From contig JAUJYN010000020.1 in assembly GCA_030737835.1 (NCBI GenBank), positions 2,728,001-2,792,000 of the forward strand: DNA of 64,000 bases. Reading direction: 5' to 3'. This document shows, piece after piece, positions 10,967 to 22,586 of the stretch; position 1 is the stretch's first letter; each line of letters opens with the position of its first letter. A model generated the notes under the pieces. It was given only the letters and a program-made list of their open reading frames with translations, ran no database searches and was not told the origin of the DNA. The position numbers and the translations under genes are program-made. The DNA comes from Acorus gramineus (Eukaryota > Streptophyta > Magnoliopsida > Acorales > Acoraceae).

Positions 10967-11970
10967 GGTGCGTTTGGAAACTGCTCAGAAGTACTTCTCA
11001 ACGACTTCTCCTTCCGTAGAAGGAGAAGTGATCGGGTTTGGGAACCCGATAACTATTACTTCTTCTTCTGTAGAAGGAGAAAAACTCCTCTTTCAAGAAG
11101 GAGAAAATAACTTTTCTGTGGAAGAAGTTTTTTTACTTCTGCAGAAGTTTTAAAAAAGTTGATGTTTTGACAAAAATGCCCTTATGAAATTTTATAAATT
11201 CCCAAAAACCATTTGCCCATATCTGGATAGAATTAAGTTATTGTGAAGTTTATGATTATTCTAATATAAATATAAATAAAGTGATTTTTTATTTGGCTGA
11301 AGTAACTTAATTCCAAGGATTAGCTGGAATCCATATACCACTTTATACTAATTAATTATAGCATACAGATTCTTAATTATTCTAGCCTTCTAAACACCCA
11401 TTTTGAAAATATTCTTATTTATTCTAGCCCTATTCTCGAACCAAACATTGGCTTTAGGTATTATATAAAACAAATTTTCTTTCACCTATCTCATTAGGTA
11501 ATATATGACAAATCTAAAATCTATTTTAGATTTGCTAGTTTAGGTTCTTTTCCATTATAAATTTGAATAAGTTTGTTAGTATCTTTTAATTGTTAGAATA
11601 AATTTCTTAGTAATATCTACCTTTTGTTTTAAAAAAAATTTTGTTAGTATTTTAATTATTATCATTTGTTAGTTTGATTTTATAACCAATTATAGTTAAA
11701 AAAAGGTTTGTTAGTATTGGAGATCTATATAGTTGATTATTTTATTTTATTTATATTGATCTATTATGATAATGGTATAATATGGGTGCAAGGGTATTTT
11801 AGACAATTTATGTGATTATTATTACAAAATTATTTTTTGAAAAAATTTATCAATGTGTGTTCACAAATAACTTCTACTCCAAATATAAGAAGCTCCTTAT
11901 TTAGAAGTAACTTCTTAGAGAATGAACTTCTTGTAGAAGTACTTCTAGACAAGTTGTCAAACTATGCTTA
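10967..11970. mobile_element. Degenerate TIR element of about 1 kb
   Basis: The left end (GTGCGTTTGGAAACTGCTC, then AGAAGTACTTCT) resembles the reverse complement of the right end (ATAGTTTGACAACTTGTCT, then AGAAGTACTTCT). Both ends carry repeated GAAGT/ACTTC motifs, giving inverted subterminal repeats. The interior is AT-rich and non-coding. The G(T/C)GTTTGG start is common in plant MITEs. No target duplication could be fixed. Confidence 0.45.
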
Positions 11971-12157
11971 AGTTCAGCACCCCAAGCCAACTCAAGGATC
12001 TTTTTTGATGAGCATTCGATCTACGCTTGGTCATTCCATGTTCAGTTTGTGTGCTTTTGCACTCGATTTAAGTGTGTAGATATTCACAAGCAAATACTCT
12101 ATGTAGGACTTCGTATTTATACAAATTTGTCTATAGAGAGAGAGAGAGAAATAATTT

Positions 12158-14769
12158 CCTGCGGCTTGTGCAGATTCACTTCCACCATGCGGCAACATCA
12201 GATAGACGTTTGATTGGTGATCCCTCAATCACACCGTCCATGTTTTTTTAAAAAATTTCAAAATCAGCCCCAAACGATTACCGATCACTTGTTACCAAAC
12301 AAAAACCCACCAACCCAACCCCCTTTCTCTCTCCTCCTCCCCAAATCAACAAAACCAGAGACGAAAGAAAACAAAAACCACAACCAAAATGAAAATCTAG
12401 ATCTGGGGACCCTCTACGACCACCAACCCCCGATGAACACCCTCTCCATCCAGCGATGCATCACCCCCCCCCCCCCCCCCCAGTGATCAAACTCTATCCC
12501 GAGGCTCATCACCCCCCAGCGACCACCCTCTCCAATCCAGCAATGCATCACCCCCCCCCCATTGATCAAACTCCATCCCGAGGCTCATCACCCTCCAGCG
12601 ACCACCCTCTCCATTCCCTGGTGAACCCCACTACCTATTTATATTATTGTGTTTTTTTTTTTTTTTTTTGCTTTTCATAAATATATTGTGTTCATTTAGT
12701 ATTAAAAATTATCCATTATTGTAGAAATAGTTGTTCCTTTGGGCATAGCCTTACCACAAAATGCAGTTTATGTGATTTTTCATAATATGTTGATGGTTTG
12801 AGGACTGAATGTTTGTTTTAATGTTGCCCAAATAATTAATTTGTTCATGCTTTTTCTGCTAATTTCAACTTCAAAGAGGGTATGAATATGCAAGTCAGAG
12901 AGGTCTCACCCTCTTTGTTTTACTAAACTTTGTGTTCTCTCATGCACTTTTTATCATAACTTCTGTATGAATTTTTAAAAAAACTTGTTGTCATAGTGTT
13001 TCTAATGTGTAATACTTATTAATGTTATTTATTCATTTATAGATTGGACATTCAAACACAACATCATCATTTATAACTACATCTCACATTTACTTAAAAC
13101 ATCTTTTTCGTTATACATGAAAACTAGTCCAAGAATTGCATCAATGGTTGTCAATTTTTTTGAATGGCTTGACACCAATGATCAGCGGATTCTGATTCAC
13201 CCATATCAATTTTTGGAGGAATTCAAGATATAGAGGAGAGGTTAACTAAAGTTGAAGCCGTACAAGAATGTATAGAAGAACAGTTGATAGTGTTGGAGCA
13301 TCGAAATCGTCGACCTTCACTGAACTTCTTGTTTGTCATTTTCATGTTCATGATGCTTGTAGTTTCAAAGTTAAATGGAAAATGAAAAAACTTGGTGTTG
13401 TGTACTTGTAGTTGTGAATGTTGTTCTAATTGTAGTAGTGTATTGTATTTTGTACTTTGTTTCAAAGCTACATGAACATAAATGTGAATGTTGTTCTAGT
13501 TGTTTCAAAGTTACATGGAACATGAATGCGAATGTAGTTTCAAAAACCTAGAGCTCATTTCAATATTCATGTTGTTTTTTTCTGTTTTTGCTTTAAGAAA
13601 ATGGATCATCTGATTTTTCATTTCTCTATACCATTCTTCTGTATAATTTGGATAATTAACAGTTGTACATGAGTATGCTTTTCTACTTCTCTTGTGGTTG
13701 TGTCAAGACTTTTTTTAAATTTGTGATACTCATCTTTTTGGTTTATGCTAGAACTTACTTTGGAGCACTTTCAAGAGAGAAGCAATTAACATATAAATAA
13801 TCAATCTGTTTAATACAATCAACCTCGACATTCAACCTGTTTTGTACAAATATTGTACTCCAATAGCAAACATTCAACTTGTTTAATACAATAAACTTGA
13901 ACATTTAACCTATTTAATACAAAAAATCAATTTAATACATTCCACCTATTTAATTCAAAAAAGTAGAAGATACATGATACCTGTTTAATATAATCAACCT
14001 GGGCATTCAACCTGTTTAATACAAAAAAAATTGTAATATGGACATTCAACCTGTATATCAAACCTTATTCATTAAAGATTTATACACATATTCAAATACA
14101 TATCAAGTAAAAAAAATATGCATAGAGAAGTATTCAAACACATATCCAGTAAAAAAATATACATTCAGTCTACAACAATAAATTTGTTATTAAAATATGT
14201 ATTCAGCAAGTTATATACATTCAGTCCACATATTCAATCATATCTTCAAATATACATCGAGCAACTAATAAAAAAAAAACTTGTTATCACATTAAAAAAA
14301 ACCTAAAGATTCCTTGAAAAAAAAGTATTCAAACACATATATAGTAAAAACATATTCATTCAGTCTATAATAAACTTGTTATTAAAATATGTATTCAACA
14401 AGTTATATACATTCAGTCCTCGTATATTCAAACATATCTTTAAATATATATTCCAACAAGTAATTAACAAAATGAAAAAAAAACTTTTTTTTTATCACAT
14501 TCAATAAAAAAAAAAAAGAAAAACTAAAATTCCTTTAAAAAGTGAAAATAACTTTATCAAAGGGTTTCGTCGGGGTCGCAGAGAAAGAATACCGGGTCGG
14601 GAGCCATCATTGGGGCTGATTTGGTAACGGGTGACCAGGGTAACCAATTGGGGCTGATTTTGAATATATATATATTTTTTTAAACATGAAAGGTGTGATT
14701 GAGGGATCATCAATCGAATGTCTATATAATGTTGTCGCACGGTGGAAGTGAATCCGCACGAGCCACAGG
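12158..14769. mobile_element. Long-TIR non-autonomous element, about 2.6 kb
   Basis: A sequence starting CCTGCGGCTTGTGCAGATTC at 12158 recurs inverted at the right end (CCTGTGGCTCGTGCGGATTC reading inward from 14769). Similarity continues inward through CACTTCCACC, GATCCCTCAATCACACC and AAATCAGCCCCAA, about 130-150 bp. The interior is AT-rich, with a C homopolymer (about 12466-12481), a degenerate CCTGTTTAATAC repeat (about 13800-14060) and a 195-bp tandem duplication. No transposase was recognised. Long TIRs without coding capacity suggest a Mutator-like non-autonomous element, but no TSD was established. Confidence 0.6.
14128..14520. repeat. Direct tandem duplication, 195-bp period
   Basis: The segment starting AAGTATTCAAACACATAT at 14128 is repeated at 14323, with good similarity through ATTCAGTCTA, TTGTTATTAAAATATGTATT and ATATACATTCAGTCC. 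It is AT-rich and non-coding, inside the long-TIR element. Confidence 0.75.
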
Positions 14770-14785
14770 TAACATGCGGTTGGTG

Positions 14786-15103
14786 TGATTTTTGTTTTGC
14801 CTTTGAAGAGGAACCCAAATCTTGTTGTGATTTGATTATTTAGGGTTTTCTTTTGTTTTGGCTTTGAAGATGACCAAATCTTGTTGTGATTTGATTATTT
14901 AGGGTTTTCTTTTGTTTTGGCTTTGAAGATGACCAAATCTTGTTGTGATTTGATTATTTTGGGGTTTTCTTTTGTTTTGGCTTTGATGAGGAGCCAAAAT
15001 CTTGTTGTGATTTTGATTTGTTCTGTTATTTGATTATTTAGAGTTTTCTTTTGTTTTGGCTTTGAAGAGGAACTCAAATCTTCTTGTGATTTTGATTATT
15101 TAG
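14786..15103. repeat. 59-bp tandem array, left copy of an inverted pair
   Basis: About five units built around CTTGTTGTGATTTGATTATT, TAGGGTTTTC and TTTTGTTTTGGCTTTGA. Unit starts fall at 14821, 14880, 14939, 15001 and 15080, giving periods of 59, 59, 62 and 79. The 79-bp unit has an insertion with GATTTGTTCTGTTATT. An inverted array with the same unusual unit at its inner edge lies at 27222-27575. Confidence 0.85.
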
Positions 15104-16769
15104 GGTTTTGAAGGGGCTGTGTGGAAGAGCTGAAGCGTTTCAAAGACTGTACGATGAAGCCTCCTCAGTGGAAAAATCCATCAAACTCTACGATAGGTTC
15201 TTGGATGACTTACTATTTAAACCTGAAAGAGAAGACATCACGCAAGACATCATCGACTGGTTGTGTCACGCCCCAGGGCGGCCGTCCCCGGGACGCGGCA
15301 AGTGTATACATGATATCAGCAGTCTATACAGGAGATCAATAAAATACTCTAAACAACAACTAAAATGACAACACAGACGAAAGCAAGGCTGACATGATAT
15401 ATACACAGATAGCGGAAGCTAAAAGACTGAGTCTGTAATTCAAAACATACTACAGACTCGATACATAATCAAATGTCCTGTGAGAGCCAATATACACACA
15501 TACATCCAAATATAATACAACGAGTGCCCAAGCACGGAAATATAATACATACAGTCAAAAGAAAGGATGCCGATGGCCTCTAATACTCGCGGGACGTGGC
15601 GCTGCTCCGCTACTGATGAAGTCTCTCGGGGAGCTCCTTCTTCAAGTCCGACTCAATAATAACTGGAGAAAAATATTATGCGAGGGGTGAGCCACACGTT
15701 CAGTGAATAGCACAACCCATGCATCACAATTACATCAACCACAAATAAATAATCAAGCCTCAAAGTGGCAGGAACTACACAATCCAGTGGGTCGCTACAT
15801 CGCCGACCCACCACACCCTCACCCTCACCCCTCAATATGGTGACATAGGATATTGGGACTGACTAGGCTGTTAATCACCCTTGGTCCACCGATAGTCTCT
15901 CCTCCACTCCGTAGGCCGCTTGGCCACTCCCACATTCAGCACAGTCCGAATCCAAATCAGGAGGTACCTACTGATGGGAGCCCTCTCACGGGACGGCCTT
16001 TCTAACGCTGGGGCAGTCTCTACACGGATCCAACGAAGGGAACAGAACAGCCTATCCATACGCATATGATCCACTCGGATCCGTCGACAACACATCTCAA
16101 CAACTCCAATGTCATGAATTCTTTAGAATTCCTCCAGGGCGCATAACCAAGATGCGGGGAACATATATGATAATAATGAGGAAAAGAAACCTTGGGAGGG
16201 CAACCTGAGGTCCCGATATAGGACATCCCAACAACCAAACAAGGAACACGGAGTACCCTAGCCCGGGTCTCAATGTTGACCTCGCAAGGCCCCTTAATAT
16301 TCCCCTAAGGCATGCTTAAAATACTATAAGTTCACATTTAATTTAATAAATCAAACTAGTAGGACACATGCATAGGTCGAGGCTTCCTAACATGAGAACA
16401 GGGGGACAGGATGCATGGCTCTTACACATATCCTAAGGGTGCAAGTCCCTAACATACAAAGTCTAGGGTAGCATGCATACTACATATTAATCATGCTTGC
16501 ATGGTGTTATATATGTGTCACTTTTAACCTGCTAGTAACCGTTGGAGCGTTCTGGCGGTTTTTTTATTTTTTTTCGGTTTTCGATCGGAACCGCTAATTT
16601 TTGGACTGTTAGTTATCGTCCTGAGTTAGAGGACTCCGATTGGAAATCTAACTGCATATTTGGTGTCCTGGTGCCATTTTAGGCCTCTCACGAAAATTTC
16701 ATTGAATTCCGGTAACGTTTTTGAAATTTCACAGTTTCGGGGCGTATCCGGGTATTTTAAGTGACTTGC

Positions 16770-16777
16770 TATATAAA
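16770..16777 (+). promoter_or_regulatory. LTR TATA box (TATATAAA)
   Basis: TATATAAA about 265 bp into the LTR, followed some 30 bp later by CACTATTCATCATC, a plausible start region conserved in most copies. Other LTRs have the equivalent box (28612-28618 TATATAA; minus strand near 51101-51107). If correct, U3 is only about 0.3 kb and the remaining 2.5-3.3 kb of LTR is transcribed R/U5. Confidence 0.5.
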
Positions 16778-18280
16778 GGAGATCTAAAATTAGATGGGCA
16801 CTATTCATCATCTTCCTCCTTGAGCCCTCTCTCTCTCCTTCTCCATTTTTCTTGATTTTGAGCCCCTTGGAGGGCTTGAAACTAAAAACCCAAAGCATAG
16901 GAAGTGTAGATCGGGGACCCCGGTGCTTTCAAATTCGAATTCCGGTGAGTTTTGCCCCTCCATCCGCCCTCTCTTCTCCTCCGTTTTGGCCCATCTCGGA
17001 GGTGGGAGTAGATCCGGGCGTTGGAAGCCTTTTGGGGGAGGTTTCGGTGCGCGGAGAGCAACCGGACTTCCCTTCCTCCCCTTGGTAAGCCTCTTTTCCT
17101 CTCTTTTCTTGTATAGATGTATGTTAGGAGGTGGGAATGAGGTTGGGTGGTGGTCGGCGGCGGTGGGTGGCCGTCGGGGGGCTGTGGTGGTGGTCGGAGG
17201 CCTTGGAGTGGCCGGTGGAGGGAGCTAGGCTGACCGGCAGGTTGGGTGGCTGTCCCGGGAGGGTTGGCAGCACAGCAGGCGCAGCAGGCGTGCAGCGGCA
17301 GGGCGCGCGCGTGCGCGCGGGCGTGCGCTCGGGTTGGCGCTGGGCGTGCTGGGTGCTGGGCGTGCAGGGCGTACAGGGTAGACTGGCAGGGCTAGCTCGG
17401 GCAGGATGCTGGGCTGTGCGCGCGGGCAGGCCGGGCTGGCAGGCTGGGCGCGCAGGCGAGCAAGGCAGGAGGTGCTCGGGCATCAGGCGAGCAGTGCCGG
17501 GCGTGCAGGCGAACGGTGCTCGGGCCACTCGCGACGCGCGCAGGCAGGCAGCGCGGGCAGCAGCGCGGGTAGGCTGGCAGACGCGTTGGGCGCGTGCTGC
17601 CAGGCGCGCTGGGCACGTGTTGCGCGGGCGTGCGCGTGGGCGCTGGGTGAGGGTCCCGGGTGCTGGGCGTTGAGCGCTGGGAGCTGGTCGCGGATACCGG
17701 GTGTGCTGGGCGAGGGTGCTGAGCGCTGGGCGCTGGGCACCGCAGAGGTGCATGCGCGCGGGGCGCTGGGCAGAGGCAGGCGTGCGCGCGGTGAGGAGGG
17801 CAGAGGCGGAGGCGTGCTGGGCGCAGGCGTGGGGGTGCAGTGGGTGCGAGCGGTGTAGTGGGTGCGCGCGTGGTGCGCGCGGGTAGAGGCTGGTAGGTGC
17901 GCGCGGAGTGCGCGCGGATAGGGGCTGGAGGTGCGCGCGGGGCGTGCGGGGTGCTCGCGGGCCAGCGCGAGGCGTGCGGGGTGCGCGCGGGCTGCTGCGC
18001 TGGGGCGCAGTGGGCGCGCGGTGCACCCGGGAGGTTCGGCAGCGTGTCCAGGCGGCGGGCAGGGGCCCGGGGGGCGCGGCGGTGCATCCGGGCGGTCGGG
18101 TGGCCGTGCGGGTGGTTGCCGGCCGTGCGGGTGGTTGCCGGAGTGCTCGGGCTAGCGTGCGTGCGGGTCGTATGCACGTTTGCCCGAGTGTTGGGTGTTT
18201 GATTTTGGGTTTTGTGTATTTTTTTGAGTGTTTAGCAGTATTTGAGGATTTTACTCATCAGTTGATGCACTGTTTTGCAG

Positions 18281-19531
18281 ATCTCGGCAGACGGTCGCGC
18301 GTCGACCCGATCTTCGGTGAGTGGGACGATCCAACCCAGTAGGGAGGCGTTACATGCACTTGAGCGTGTACCATCCTCCTCTGGGGCACCATAGTAAATA
18401 TTAACCTGTTTTATATGAAAAGCTATGAAAGCATGATAATCTGTAGTATGCATGCCACCCTAGACTTTGTATGCTAGGGACTTGTATCCTTAGGACCCGT
18501 ATAAGAACTATGCACCCTGTTATCATGTTTCCATGCATGGAAAGCCCCGACCGATGCATGCTCCTATTTAGTTTAATTTATTTAAATAAAATGCGAGCAT
18601 GTGATTATTAGCCTGTCTTAGTGAATATTATAGGGGAGGGGCCTCGCGAGGACAGCGGTGAGACCCGGGCTAGGGTACTCCGTGTTCCTTGTTTGGTTGT
18701 CGGGATGTCCTATATCGGGACCTCACGCTGCCCTCCCAAGGATTCTTTCCCCGTTAATATTCCAACCCTGTTATAACTATTATGCATGTTCCCCGCATCT
18801 TGGTTATGCGCCCTCGATGAATTCTGAGGAATTCAGGACATTAGAGTTGGTAGGATGTGTTGTCTGCGGATCCGAGTGAATCATATGCGATGGATAGGCT
18901 GTTCTGTTCCCTTCGTTGGATCCGTGTAGAGACTACCCCCGGCGTTGGAAAGGTCGTCCCGTGCAGGGGCTCCCATCAGTAGGCGCCTCCTGATTTGGTA
19001 GAAGGACTGTGCTGAAAGTGGGAGTGGCCAAACGACCTACGGAGTGGGGAGAGACTATCGGTGGACCAAGGGTGACCAACAGCCTAGTCAGTCCCAAGAG
19101 CCTAGGTCACCTATTATGGGTGAGGGTGAGGGTGAGGGTATGGTGGGCCGGCGATGTGGCGACCCACTGGATTGTAAGTCCCAATATCCTTGGTCACCCA
19201 GTGAGGGTGAGGGTGAGGGTGTAGCGGGTTGGCGGTAGCGACCCGCTGGTTTTGTGTAGTTAGTCCCAATATCCTTGGTCACCCTTTGAGGGTGAGGGTG
19301 AGGGTGTAGTGGGTTGGCGGTAGCGACCCACTGGTTTGTGGAGTTGTTGCCATTTTGTGGCTTGAGTAATGTGTTTGTGGATTAATGATAACTGGTTTTG
19401 GTTAATATAAATTGTGATGCATGGGTCGTGCTGTTCACTGAGCGTGTGGCTCACCCCTCGCATAATATTTTTCTCCAGTGTCATCTGAGTCGAATCTGGA
19501 GGAGGAGCTCCCCGAGGGACTTCATCAGTAG
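18281..19531 (+). other. Putative mini-exon and terminal acidic ORF inside the LTR
   Basis: A 36-nt segment 18281-18316 lies between TTTTGCAG and GTGAGT. A second segment, 19479-19531, follows TTTTCTCCAG and encodes SSESNLEEELPEGLHQ-stop when joined in phase (53 nt = 2 + 51). The upstream donor CTTG|GTAAGC is at 17085. Read in the frame that leads into the tail, the mini-exon gives LGRRSRVDPIF here and LDGRSRDDPxx in most other copies. All 13 T1 copies checked keep the tail open and in phase. No ATG was found in the matching frame of the putative first exon, so either another exon exists, translation enters through unspliced RNA, or the signal is non-coding. This is inference from sequence only. 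Confidence 0.4.
19110..19335 (+). repeat. LTR minisatellite, 3 hairpin-(GGGTGA)n units
   Basis: Stems include GCGGGT (19224-19229) with ACCCGC (19241-19246), and GTGGGT (19309-19314) with ACCCAC (19326-19331). GGGTGAGGGTGAGGG runs precede each. Copy number varies between LTRs from one to four. Confidence 0.8.
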
Positions 19532-21546
19532 CGGAGTAGCGCCACGTTCCGCGAGTATCAGAGGCTATCAGCATCCCTTGTGATTGTATGTATTATTTTC
19601 CGTGCTCGGGCACGCGTTTGTGTTGTATTTGGATGTCTTGTATATTGGCTCTCACAGGACATATGATTACGTATCGAGTCTGTAGTATGTTTTGACTACA
19701 GATTCAGTCTTTTTAGCTTCCGCATTTGGTGTGTATATCATGTCAGCCCTGCTTTTGTTCATTTTAGCTGTTGTGTGAGTATGTTATTGAACTCTTGTTA
19801 CTGATATCATATATACACCTGCCGCGTCCCGGGGTCGGCCGGCCCTGGGGCGTGACACATGGATTACATATTACACAAGTTAATATTAACCATGGTGCCC
19901 CAGGGGAGGACGGTATACGCCCAAGTGCATATAGCGCCTCCCTACTGGGTTGGATTGTACCACTCACCGATAACCGGGTCGTCGCGCGACCGTCCGTCAA
20001 GATCTGCAAGACAGGGTAATCAACTGGGTGAGTAAAATACACAAATATACCAAAAATACACTAAAATACCCAACACTCGGACAAGCGTACATACGGCCCG
20101 TACGCACGCGAGTCCGAGCACCCCGACTCACTCCCGAACCCCCGGGCAGCCGTACGCACGGCCACCCGCCCCGGGCGCACAGCCGAGCCCCGGCCCGCGC
20201 GCCCAGCGCACTGTCGAGCCCCCTACCCGCACGCACGGACACTCTGCCGAGCCCCCCGGGTGCACCGCGCGCTCACTGCGCCCCAGCGCAGCAACCCGCG
20301 CGCACACCCGCACGCCCTGCGCCCCCAACGCCTCACCCCACGCACATCCCGTGCGCACCACCGGCTCACCTCACCGAGCGCGCACAGCACGCGCTGCGCC
20401 TCTACGCAGCGTTCCGCGTGCACGCCTCCGCACGGCCCCCTGCGCGCAGCACTCGCACGCGGCCCGCGCGCACGCCCGCACTGCACCTCTGCGCAGCGCC
20501 CGCGCGCACGCCCCCGCACGCTCCTGCTCCACCCGCGCGCACGCGCGCGTGCCCTGCCAGCCTGCTCTGCCCGCCCTGCCTGCCAGCCTGCGTGTCTGCG
20601 CTGCCTGCGCTGCCAGCCTACCCGAGACACCCTACCACCTCCCCGACGGCCACCAATGGCCACCAACAGCCATACATACCCAAAAACACCCTCCTAACAT
20701 GCATCTAAACAAGAAAGGAAGGAAAGAAACCTCACCCAAGGAAGGAAAGGAAGGAAGGGAAGATCGGTTGCTCTTCGCGCACCGAAACACCGCCTCCATG
20801 ACCTCCACCACCGAGATCTCCTTCAGCCCTCGAAATGGCTGAAATCAAAGGAGAAAAGAGGGCATTAGAGGGGGTCACACATGTGGGAACTTGAATCCGA
20901 GACCACCCGGAGATAGATCGGGACAAAACCTAACCTTTCTCTTCTTAGGGTTTTTGGTTTCAAGCACCCTAGCTAGGTCATATGGAGGTTTTAAGGGGAG
21001 GGAAGCGAGAGGGATTGAGTGGAGAAGATGATGAATAGGAACCCAAATGTTGTCGTGGGATTTATTTATCCCCACACCCACATCACACTCTCACACCCTC
21101 AATTAGTGAAAAAAAATTAGGTTAAGCTAGGATTAGGGGGGGTTTAAGTGAGCTTTCACTTGGGTCAACCCAACCACACAAAAAGACAAAAGAGTTGACC
21201 AAGTCATGGGCCCACATTGACCAAGTCAAGTCTCCCAATGACTTCTCGCTCGGTCAAAACCCGGATACGCTTCAAAACTGCGAAATTCTGAAACGTTACC
21301 GGAATTCGATGAAATTTTCGTGAGTGGCTTGAAATGGCACCAGGACACATAATATGCAGTTATATTTTCAATCGGAGTCCTCAAACTTAGGATGACAGCT
21401 AACAGTCCAAAATTTTAGCGGTTCCGATCGAAAAAAGAAAAAAACTCAAAAACTGCCAAAATGCTCCAATGGTTACCAGAAGGCAAAAGTGACACATATA
21501 TAACAGGTTGACCTCCAGATGCTATGCGTTTATGGAGGGTAGATGA

Positions 21547-22581
21547 ATTTAGATCAACATGATTTCCTCCCAATATGGAGAATGCTTTTTTTTGTTAGAT
21601 CTCTGTGTTGGATGTTTAGTGGGTCTGATTCTTGCGTTGGGGTTGGGGTTTTTTTTTTTTTTGTTCAAAATGCCATGTTGTAGCAGAAAAACCTGTTTGT
21701 AATTTATTTAGTTTATCAATCAATTAATGAACAGTCAAGTTCATTGTTGTTTCCAATTCAATGGTTGAATCGTTTCTTCAATCAATCGAGGATGTACTTT
21801 TTTTAACTGAGCATTTACTTCTTTTCTAGTTGAGTGTATACTTAGATTAGGCAAAATCCAAAAATGATTGCAGGAATGGCTTGAGTGCCCTTAATCAAAA
21901 ACTTCTTATATGCTTTTATGTGAAGTCTTGACTGTATTGATTCCCTTTTGTTTTATTGATCCAGATTTATATTGGGGTGATTAAACCAAGTAAAAGATTG
22001 GGGGGCCTTAAGTTTCATGATGGCATTTAACAAGAACACGTCAAATGTTAAATGTTCTGGTAAAATTTCAGGATGACAAAATGATTCATTAGTTTACCTC
22101 ATGAGTAGATATGGTGGCTCTTCATATGTGGTGAAAACTTACAAATAATTTAACCAGTATTGATTTCTTCATATTTCCTGAGAACTTGTTGCTTTTGGGG
22201 CCGACTGTTTCACGTTCATACGTGAATGTGAAAGTTACAGAATGGGTTCATTTCCTTGTGGATTCACTATTATCAGCATCTAGGAACATGCATTCTCTCT
22301 TTGGCTCTGTTTCTATCTCCCTTGGTTTCCTCTTGTTATGCACAAGGGCAACTTCTACAGATAACCCAGTGTCCATTAAATCTTATTAATCTGTGGGAGT
22401 TTTCTCTTATACTTGTGGTTGCATGCAATTATGTATCATGATAGGTTGCATGAATTATGTATCATGACATTCATTTTTAAATCCCTTCCAATAAGCATTG
22501 CAAATCCAACGTACAAACTTTTGCTCTTTATTTTCTCCCACCAGTGTAAACCATGCAAATTCTCCAGTCATGCATGCCTCT
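21547..22581. other. Host-like non-coding DNA downstream of the interrupted coding segment
   Basis: AT-rich, only short chance reading frames. It could hold the 3' UTR of the coding segment ending at 21546. No poly(A) signal was assigned with confidence. Confidence 0.45.
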
Positions 22582-22586
22582 TCATG

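Larger units (their letters stand above)
16505..19857 (+). mobile_element. Nested solo LTR B' (T1), TSD CATGG
   Basis: A complete plus-orientation LTR, TGTTATATATGTGTCAC to GGGGTCGGCC...CGTGACA, 3,353 bp. It is flanked by CATGG at 16500-16504 and 19858-19862, and inserted in the GCTTGCATGG site of solo LTR B. It is one of the best copies for reading the LTR architecture: TATA at 16770, donor at 17085, CpG core 17130-18180, mini-exon 18281-18316, three minisatellite units 19110-19335, acceptor at 19477, tail stop at 19529. Confidence 0.95.
15264..21505 (-). mobile_element. Solo LTR B (T1), TSD GGTTG, interrupted by a nested solo LTR
   Basis: It starts TGTCACGCCCC at 15264 and ends CACATATATAACA at 21505. 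The 5-bp duplication GGTTG is at 15259-15263 and 21506-21510. At 16504/19858 it is interrupted by a second LTR in opposite orientation, with its own duplication CATGG. Without the guest the LTR is about 2.88 kb. Its CpG core (20090-20690) is short, and it carries only one minisatellite unit. The terminal ORF segment (stop 15610-15612) and a 36-nt mini-exon near 19966-20003 are intact. Confidence 0.95.
15104..21546 (+). pseudogene. C-terminal coding segment of an unidentified protein, split by nested solo LTRs
   Basis: Seen: an open frame from an acceptor-like ATTTAG|G (AG at 15102-15103) to 15263 reads as a charged helical protein (includes AEAFQRLYDEASSVEKS and RFLDDLLFKPEREDITQ). After solo LTR B and one copy of its GGTTG duplication are set aside, the frame continues in phase at 21511 with TSRCYAFMEGR and a stop at 21544-21546. 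Frame continuity across the insertion shows the target was a reading frame of about 64 codons. The amino-acid composition looks like real protein, not chance. I do not recognise the family. It could be the last exon of a host gene whose earlier exons are not in this window, or a gene fragment captured by the inverted-array element around it. The LTR insertion disrupts it. Confidence 0.55.

Noticed and set aside
14118..14306. Small open frame in AT-rich DNA
   Set aside because: Lysine/isoleucine-rich product of the tandem-duplicated AT-rich repeat; not protein-like.
18317..18345. Unspliced extension of the mini-exon (GEWDNPTQ-stop) as a conserved ORF end
   Set aside because: It is conserved in many T1 copies, but the start overlaps the GTGAGT donor motif and the segment is lost in T2. 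It may be nucleotide-level conservation, so it is kept only as an alternative to the spliced reading.
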